Assembly (NCBI RefSeq): GCF_009604455.1 | Contig: NZ_WEGL01000008.1 | Span: 186,001 to 250,000, forward strand | Reading direction: 5' to 3' | Source of the DNA: Streptomyces sp. RB17 | GTDB taxonomy: Bacteria; Actinomycetota; Actinomycetes; Streptomycetales; Streptomycetaceae | Length of the DNA stretch: 64,000 bases | Part shown: positions 59,278 through 64,000 of the stretch, piece after piece | How positions within the stretch are numbered: the first letter of the stretch is position 1 | Layout of the letters: each line of letters opens with the position of its first letter | The notes under the pieces: generated by a model | Seen by the model: only the letters and a program-made list of their open reading frames with translations | Told to the model about the DNA's origin: nothing | Databases searched by the model: none | Made by a program: the position numbers and the translations under genes

Positions 59278-60566
59278 GCATCGACAAGACCTCCACGCCC
59301 CCCGAGGACACGCCCGTGGAGAACCCCGAGGCGGCACGCGGCTCTGACGTCGCCGTCGACCCCCGTCTGCTGGTGCGCGAGCAGGGCCTCGCGGGCTACG
59401 TCACCGAGTTCAAGCGCAAGATGAAGGCCGGCGACCTCGGCTCCATCCCCGTCGTCATCGGCCTGGCGATCATCTGGATCATCTTCCAGAGCCTGAACTC
59501 CAACTTCCTGACCGCCGGCAACCTCTCCGACATCTCCGTCGCCATGGTCGGCACGGGCATGATCGCCGTCGGCATCGTGTTCGTCCTGCTGCTCGGCGAG
59601 ATCGACCTGTCGGTCGGTTCGCTCTCCGGTGTCGCGGGCGCCACCTTCGCGGTGCTCAACATCACCCACGGCATGAACGAGATCCTGGCCCTGGTGCTGT
59701 CGATCCTCACCGGGACGGTCGCGGGCGCGGTGCAGGGCTTCTTCTTCGCGAAGATCGGCGTGCCGGCGTTCGCGGTCACCCTGGCCGGTCTGCTGTTCTG
59801 GAACGGCCTCATGCTCAAGATCCTGGGCGACAACGGCACGATCAACCTGAACGACAACGGCCTGGTCGCCAAGCTGACCAGCTACTACTTCTCCGACGTG
59901 GCCGCCGCCTACGGCCTCGCCATCGCGGTGACGGTGCTGTTCTTCCTCAGCTCCTACTTCGGCAACAAGCGCCGCGAGGCCGCCGGCGTGCCGTCCCGCC
60001 CGCTGAGCGAGACCGTCCTGCGCACCGTGCTGCTGGCCGTCGTGGCTTTCGCCGCCGCGGTCGTCTTCAACCAGTACAAGGGCCTGCCGCTGGCCGTGGT
60101 GGTCTTCGTCGCCGTGCTGTTCATCACGGACTTCGTGCTGCGCCGCACCGCCTACGGCCGCAAGGTCTTCGCGCTCGGCGGCAGCGTCGAGGCGTCCCGC
60201 CGTGCCGGTATCAATGTGGACATGGTCCGCATCTCGGTGTTCGCCATCTCCGGTACGTTCGCGGCGATCGGCGGTCTGTTCATCGCCTCCAAGATCGCGT
60301 CCGCCAACCAGGGCGCCGGCGGCGGTGACCTGCTGATGAACGCGATCGCAGCCGCGGTCATCGGTGGTACCTCGCTGTTCGGTGGGCGTGGGCGCACCTG
60401 GAACGCGCTCCTCGGTGTGCTGGTGATCGTCTCGATCCAGTACGGCCTCGCGCTGCAGGGCATCGCCTCGCCGGTGCAGTACATGATCACCGGTGGTGTT
60501 CTGCTCGCCACAGTCGTCATCGACGCGGTGACCCGCAAGACGCAGAAGTCGGCTGGTCGCGCGTAG
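59274..60566 (+). CDS. xylH: XylH-like sugar ABC permease
   Basis: This 430-residue CUT2 permease starts at a GTG inside the xylG stop. About ten helices follow a ~45-residue acidic cytoplasmic N-terminus. 'GEIDLSVGSLSGVAGA' and 'GRKVFALGGSVEASRRAGIN' are CUT2 landmarks (RbsC/XylH), and 'GGTSLFGGRGRTWNALLG' is the conserved end segment. It transports a pentose, most likely xylose, by synteny with S. coelicolor. A strong terminator follows. Confidence 0.9.
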   Translation: MSIDKTSTPPEDTPVENPEAARGSDVAVDPRLLVREQGLAGYVTEFKRKMKAGDLGSIPVVIGLAIIWIIFQSLNSNFLTAGNLSDISVAMVGTGMIAVGIVFVLLLGEIDLSVGSLSGVAGATFAVLNITHGMNEILALVLSILTGTVAGAVQGFFFAKIGVPAFAVTLAGLLFWNGLMLKILGDNGTINLNDNGLVAKLTSYYFSDVAAAYGLAIAVTVLFFLSSYFGNKRREAAGVPSRPLSETVLRTVLLAVVAFAAAVVFNQYKGLPLAVVVFVAVLFITDFVLRRTAYGRKVFALGGSVEASRRAGINVDMVRISVFAISGTFAAIGGLFIASKIASANQGAGGGDLLMNAIAAAVIGGTSLFGGRGRTWNALLGVLVIVSIQYGLALQGIASPVQYMITGGVLLATVVIDAVTRKTQKSAGRA

Positions 60567-60579
60567 CGCCCCGGCCGTA

Positions 60580-60618
60580 CGACAGCGCCCGGCGCCCGAA
60601 AGGGGCCGGGCGCTGTCG
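60580..60618 (+). terminator. Terminator of the xyl operon
   Basis: 14-bp perfect arms CGACAGCGCCCGGC and GCCGGGCGCTGTCG lie 14 bp after the xylH stop. Confidence 0.85.
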
Positions 60619-60692
60619 TGTCGTGCAAAGCATGAACATTAGACTCGGGCGAGCCCGTCAAAGCTCGATCAGCTCAACGCAAGGAGGCACGG

Positions 60693-62621
60693 GTGCCGCT
60701 GCTGACCCGCATCAGGGGACCGCGCGATCTGGACCGGCTCAGCCTGGAGGAGCTGGACCAGCTGGCAGAGGAGATCCGGACCTTCCTCGTCGACGCCGTC
60801 TCCAAGACCGGCGGCCACCTCGGCCCCAACCTCGGCGTGGTGGAGCTGACCATCGCCCTGCACCGCGTCTTCGACTCGCCGAAGGACAAGGTGCTGTGGG
60901 ACACCGGCCACCAGTCCTATGTGCACAAGCTGCTCACCGGCCGGCAGGACTTCTCCAGGCTGAAGATGAAGGGCGGCCTGTCCGGCTACCCCTCGCAGGC
61001 CGAGTCCGAGCACGACGTCATCGAGAACAGCCACGCCTCCACCGTGCTCGGCTGGGCCGACGGCATCGCCAAGGCCAACCAGCTGAAGAACCGCGACAGC
61101 CATGTCGTCGCCGTCATCGGTGACGGCGCCCTCACCGGTGGCATGGCCTGGGAGGCCCTCAACAACATCGCCGACGCGAAGGACCGCCCGCTGGTCATCG
61201 TCGTCAACGACAACGAGCGGTCGTACGCCCCCACCATCGGCGGCCTCGCCAACCACCTGGCGACCCTGCGGACCACCGACGGCTACGAGCGGTTCCTCGC
61301 CCGGACGAAGGAGCTCCTGGAGCGCACCCCGGTCGTCGGCAGGCCGCTCTACGAGACCCTGCACGGGGCGAAGAAGGGCTTCAAGGACTTCATCGCACCG
61401 CAGGGCATGTTCGAGGACCTGGGGCTGAAGTACGTCGGCCCGATCGACGGCCACGACATCGAGGCGCTGGAGTCCGCGCTGGCCCGCGCCAAGCGGTTCG
61501 GCGGCCCGGTGATCGTGCACTGCCTCACGGAGAAGGGCCGCGGCTACCAGCCCGCCCTGCAGGACGAGGCGGACCGCTTCCACGCCGTCGGCAAGATCCA
61601 CCCGGACACCGGCCTGCCGATCGCCTCCTCCGGCGCCGACTGGACCTCCGTCTTCGGGGAGGAGATGGTCCGGCTCGGCGAGGAGCGCGAGGACATCGTC
61701 GCCATCACGGCCGCCATGCTCCAGCCGGTCGGTCTCGACCGGTTCGCCAAGCAGTTCCCCGAACGCGTGTACGACGTCGGGATCGCGGAGCAGCACGGCG
61801 CCGTCTCCGCGGCGGGCCTCGCCCACGCCGGGGTGCACCCCGTCTTCGCCGTGTACGCCACCTTCCTCAACCGCGCCTTCGACCAGGTCCTCATGGACGT
61901 GGCCCTGCACAGGTGCGGGGTGACCTTCGTGCTGGACCGGGCCGGTGTCACCGGAACGGACGGTGCCTCGCACAACGGCATGTGGGACATGTCGATCCTG
62001 CAGGTCGTACCGGGCCTGAGGCTGGCCGCCCCGCGAGACGCCGAACAGGTGCGGGCCCAGCTGCGGGAGGCCGTCGCGGTGGACGACGCGCCGACCGTGG
62101 TCCGCTTCTCCAAGGGCGCCGTCGGCCCCGCCGTACCCGCCGTGGGCCGTGTCGGCGGCATGGACGTGCTGCGCGAGCCCGGCACCGACCGGCCGGACGT
62201 GCTGCTCGTCTCCGTGGGCGCCCTGGCCCCGATGTGCCTGGAGATCGCCGGCCTGCTCGACAAGCAGGGCATCTCCACCACCGTGGTCGACCCGCGCTGG
62301 GTCAAACCCGTCGACGAGGCGATGGCCCCGCTCGCCGAGCGGCACCGGGTCGTCGTCACCGTCGAGGACAACAGCCGGGCCGGCGGCGTCGGCTCCGCGA
62401 TCGCCCAGTCCCTGCGCGACGCCGGCGTCGACGTGCCGCTGCGCGACTTCGGCATCCCGCCGCGCTTCCTCGACCACGCTTCCCGCGCCGAGGTCCTCGC
62501 CGAGATCGGCCTGACCGCCCCGGACATCGCCCGCCAGGTCACCGGACTGGTCGCCAAGCTGGACGGACGGTTCGACCGTACGGCCGCCGAAGTGGAGTCG
62601 GTCGAGCCCGCGCGCGACTGA
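60693..62621 (+). CDS. dxs: 1-deoxy-D-xylulose-5-phosphate synthase
   Basis: This 642-residue thiamine-diphosphate enzyme of the MEP isoprenoid pathway condenses pyruvate with glyceraldehyde-3-phosphate. It starts at the GTG at 60693 behind AAGGAGG. 'LWDTGHQSYVHKLLTG', the ThDP motif 'GDGALTGGMAWEALNN' (near residue 149) and 'DRAGVTGTDGASHNGMWD' are conserved Dxs blocks. It stands alone after the xyl operon; the shared pentose name is coincidental. Streptomyces often carry a second dxs. A long hairpin terminator follows. Confidence 0.97.
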   Translation: MPLLTRIRGPRDLDRLSLEELDQLAEEIRTFLVDAVSKTGGHLGPNLGVVELTIALHRVFDSPKDKVLWDTGHQSYVHKLLTGRQDFSRLKMKGGLSGYPSQAESEHDVIENSHASTVLGWADGIAKANQLKNRDSHVVAVIGDGALTGGMAWEALNNIADAKDRPLVIVVNDNERSYAPTIGGLANHLATLRTTDGYERFLARTKELLERTPVVGRPLYETLHGAKKGFKDFIAPQGMFEDLGLKYVGPIDGHDIEALESALARAKRFGGPVIVHCLTEKGRGYQPALQDEADRFHAVGKIHPDTGLPIASSGADWTSVFGEEMVRLGEEREDIVAITAAMLQPVGLDRFAKQFPERVYDVGIAEQHGAVSAAGLAHAGVHPVFAVYATFLNRAFDQVLMDVALHRCGVTFVLDRAGVTGTDGASHNGMWDMSILQVVPGLRLAAPRDAEQVRAQLREAVAVDDAPTVVRFSKGAVGPAVPAVGRVGGMDVLREPGTDRPDVLLVSVGALAPMCLEIAGLLDKQGISTTVVDPRWVKPVDEAMAPLAERHRVVVTVEDNSRAGGVGSAIAQSLRDAGVDVPLRDFGIPPRFLDHASRAEVLAEIGLTAPDIARQVTGLVAKLDGRFDRTAAEVESVEPARD

Positions 62622-62637
62622 CCCGAACGCGCCCCCT

Positions 62638-62683
62638 GACGGGCCGGTCACGCCACTCCCTGCGGTGGCGGAACCGGCCCGTC
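62638..62683 (+). terminator. Long hairpin after dxs
   Basis: Outer arms GACGGGCCGGT and ACCGGCCCGTC plus inner CGCCAC and GTGGCG form a 46-nt hairpin 17 bp after the dxs stop. Confidence 0.85.
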
Positions 62684-62776
62684 TGCGTGAACCTGCCTGT
62701 GCCGGGGCATACGCATCTCCGACCCTCTCGATCATGACGGGCCACGGCGAGGCCCCCAAGCGTGGGAGGTAGGTAC

Positions 62777-64000
62777 GTGACCAGCGCGTTGTTCAGGACG
62801 AAGAACATCGAGCAGTCCATCCAGGACACCGAGGAACCGGAGCATTCGCTCAGGAAGTCCCTCTCCGCGCTCGACCTGACCGTCTTCGGCGTCGGTGTCA
62901 TCATCGGCACCGGCATCTTCGTCCTCACCGGACAGGTCGCCAAGAACAACGCCGGCCCGGCGGTGTCCCTGGCCTTCGTGGTGGCGGGCGTGGTCTGCGC
63001 GCTCGCCGCCCTCTGCTACGCCGAGTTCGCGTCCACGGTCCCCGTGGCGGGCTCGGCGTACACGTTCAGCTACGCCTCCCTGGGCGAGCTGCCCGCCTGG
63101 ATCATCGGCTGGGACCTGGTCCTGGAGTTCGCGCTCGGCACGGCGGTGGTGGCGGTCGGCTGGTCCGGGTACATCCGCTCCCTGATGGACAACGTCGGCT
63201 GGCATCTGCCGGACTATCTGGCCAGCCGGGACACCGCCTCCGGCTTCGGCTTCGACATCCTCGCCGCCGCCCTGGTGCTGGTGCTCACCGGCATCCTCGT
63301 CCTCGGCATGAAACTGTCGGCCCGGATCACCTCGCTCGTCGTCGCCATCAAGGTGGTCGTCGTGCTCATCGTGATCATCGCGGGTGCCTTCTTCATCACG
63401 GGCAGCAACTACTCGCCGTTCATCCCCAAGCCCCAGCCGGTGCCCGCCGGCGGCAATCTCAGGGCCCCGCTGATCCAGCTGATGTTCGGCTGGGCGCCCG
63501 CCAACTTCGGCGTGATGGGCATCTTCACGGCCGCCTCGGTGGTGTTCTTCGCCTTCATCGGCTTCGACATCGTCGCCACCGCCGCCGAGGAGACCCGCAA
63601 CCCGCAGCGGGACATGCCGCGCGGCATCCTCGGCTCCCTGCTCATCTGCACCGTGCTGTACGTCGCCGTCTCCCTCGTCGTCGTCGGCATGGAGAAGTAC
63701 TCCAAGCTGTCCGTGGAGGCCCCGCTCGCCGACGCCTTCAAGGCCATCGGGCACCCCTGGTTCGCGGGTGTGATCAGTTTCGGCGCCGCCGTCGGCCTGA
63801 CCACCGTGTGCATGATCCTGCTGCTCGGCCAGACCCGGGTGTTCTTCGCGATGAGCCGCGACGGACTGCTGCCGCGCTTCTTCTCCCGCGTCCACCCGCG
63901 CTTCCGCACCCCGCACCGGCCGACCGTCCTGCTCGGCGTGATCATCGCGATCGTCTCCGGTTTCACCAGCCTGAGCGAGCTCGCCGAACTGGTGAACATC
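62777..64000 (+). CDS. APC family amino acid permease (3' end beyond window)
   Basis: 408 codons are visible from the GTG at 62777 (GGGAGGT upstream), and the gene runs off the window. After a soluble N-terminus ('RTKNIEQSIQDTEEPEHSLR'), 'FGVGVIIGTGIFVLTGQVA' is the APC helix I motif, and 'FFAFIGFDIVATAAEETRNP' the helix VI block typical of the CAT-type cationic or branched amino-acid transporters. It is distinct from the permease at 16884 but in the same family. Its substrate is unknown, and no neighbour in the window helps. Confidence 0.9.
   Translation, partial: MTSALFRTKNIEQSIQDTEEPEHSLRKSLSALDLTVFGVGVIIGTGIFVLTGQVAKNNAGPAVSLAFVVAGVVCALAALCYAEFASTVPVAGSAYTFSYASLGELPAWIIGWDLVLEFALGTAVVAVGWSGYIRSLMDNVGWHLPDYLASRDTASGFGFDILAAALVLVLTGILVLGMKLSARITSLVVAIKVVVVLIVIIAGAFFITGSNYSPFIPKPQPVPAGGNLRAPLIQLMFGWAPANFGVMGIFTAASVVFFAFIGFDIVATAAEETRNPQRDMPRGILGSLLICTVLYVAVSLVVVGMEKYSKLSVEAPLADAFKAIGHPWFAGVISFGAAVGLTTVCMILLLGQTRVFFAMSRDGLLPRFFSRVHPRFRTPHRPTVLLGVIIAIVSGFTSLSELAELVNI

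Overview
The window is a GC-rich chromosomal segment from an actinomycete, almost certainly a Streptomyces. It has many GTG starts, 4-bp stop/start overlaps (ATGA, GTGA), DasR/NgcEFG/Rok7B7/XylFGH-type genes, DUF5999/DUF6099/DUF6299-like small proteins, an HTH-MurA fusion, and several dispersed repeat families that I recognise from Streptomyces chromosomes. The right part (HTH-MurA, aconitase, NgcEFG, ROK regulator, XylFGH, dxs) follows the order I recall from S. coelicolor (about SCO5998 to SCO6014). Species-level identity is not claimed. No phage, IS element, CRISPR array, rRNA or tRNA was seen.

Layout. 0-7.6 kb: YceI protein, a GT-C-like membrane protein, a SepF homologue, a 1.1-kb G-rich tandem-repeat array, a P-loop ATPase overlapping a MazG-like pyrophosphohydrolase, a DUF6099-like protein and an F420-type LLM oxidoreductase. 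7.7-11.8 kb: the RNA-repair pair Hen1-Pnkp; Pnkp carries an in-frame dispersed-repeat insertion. 11.9-14.3 kb: a compact putative RiPP locus consisting of a 28-codon peptide gene missing from ordinary gene calls, a B12-type radical SAM maturase and a DUF5825-like partner. 14.5-18.3 kb: arginine deiminase, ornithine carbamoyltransferase and an APC permease, followed by an RsbW-like ATPase. 19-26.8 kb: an aromatic acyl-CoA catabolic cluster (crotonase, monooxygenase/OYE fusion, PaaX regulator, AMP-forming ligase, acyl-CoA dehydrogenase, YjgF/Rid protein), interrupted by a second G-rich tandem array.

27.8-33.6 kb: a DasR-like GntR regulator diverges from a DasABC-like amino-sugar transporter with a GH3 N-acetylhexosaminidase; three dre-like operators lie in the shared promoter. 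33.7-39 kb: a tightly coupled five-gene operon (Fe/2OG dioxygenase, GT-A-like protein, ornithine-decarboxylase-like enzyme, GNAT, MFS) that looks like an uncharacterised small-molecule pathway; a dispersed repeat forms the N-terminus of its decarboxylase. 39-47.5 kb: a DUF4097 lipoprotein, HTH-MurA and aconitase with matching palindromes in their shared intergenic region, and a SpoIIE-type multidomain phosphatase. 48-62.7 kb: a secreted GH92 mannosidase with LacI-type operators, NgcEFG, a Rok7B7-like regulator, XylFGH and Dxs; a truncated APC permease ends the window.

Taken together, the right half is centred on amino-sugar and pentose uptake: two CUT1 transporters without their own ATPase, which presumably share MsiK encoded elsewhere, and one CUT2 system, under DasR-, ROK- and LacI-type control. 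The left half is enriched in accessory functions. The best candidates for new biology are the peptide/radical-SAM/DUF5825 locus at 11.9-14.3 kb and the five-gene operon at 33.7-39 kb.
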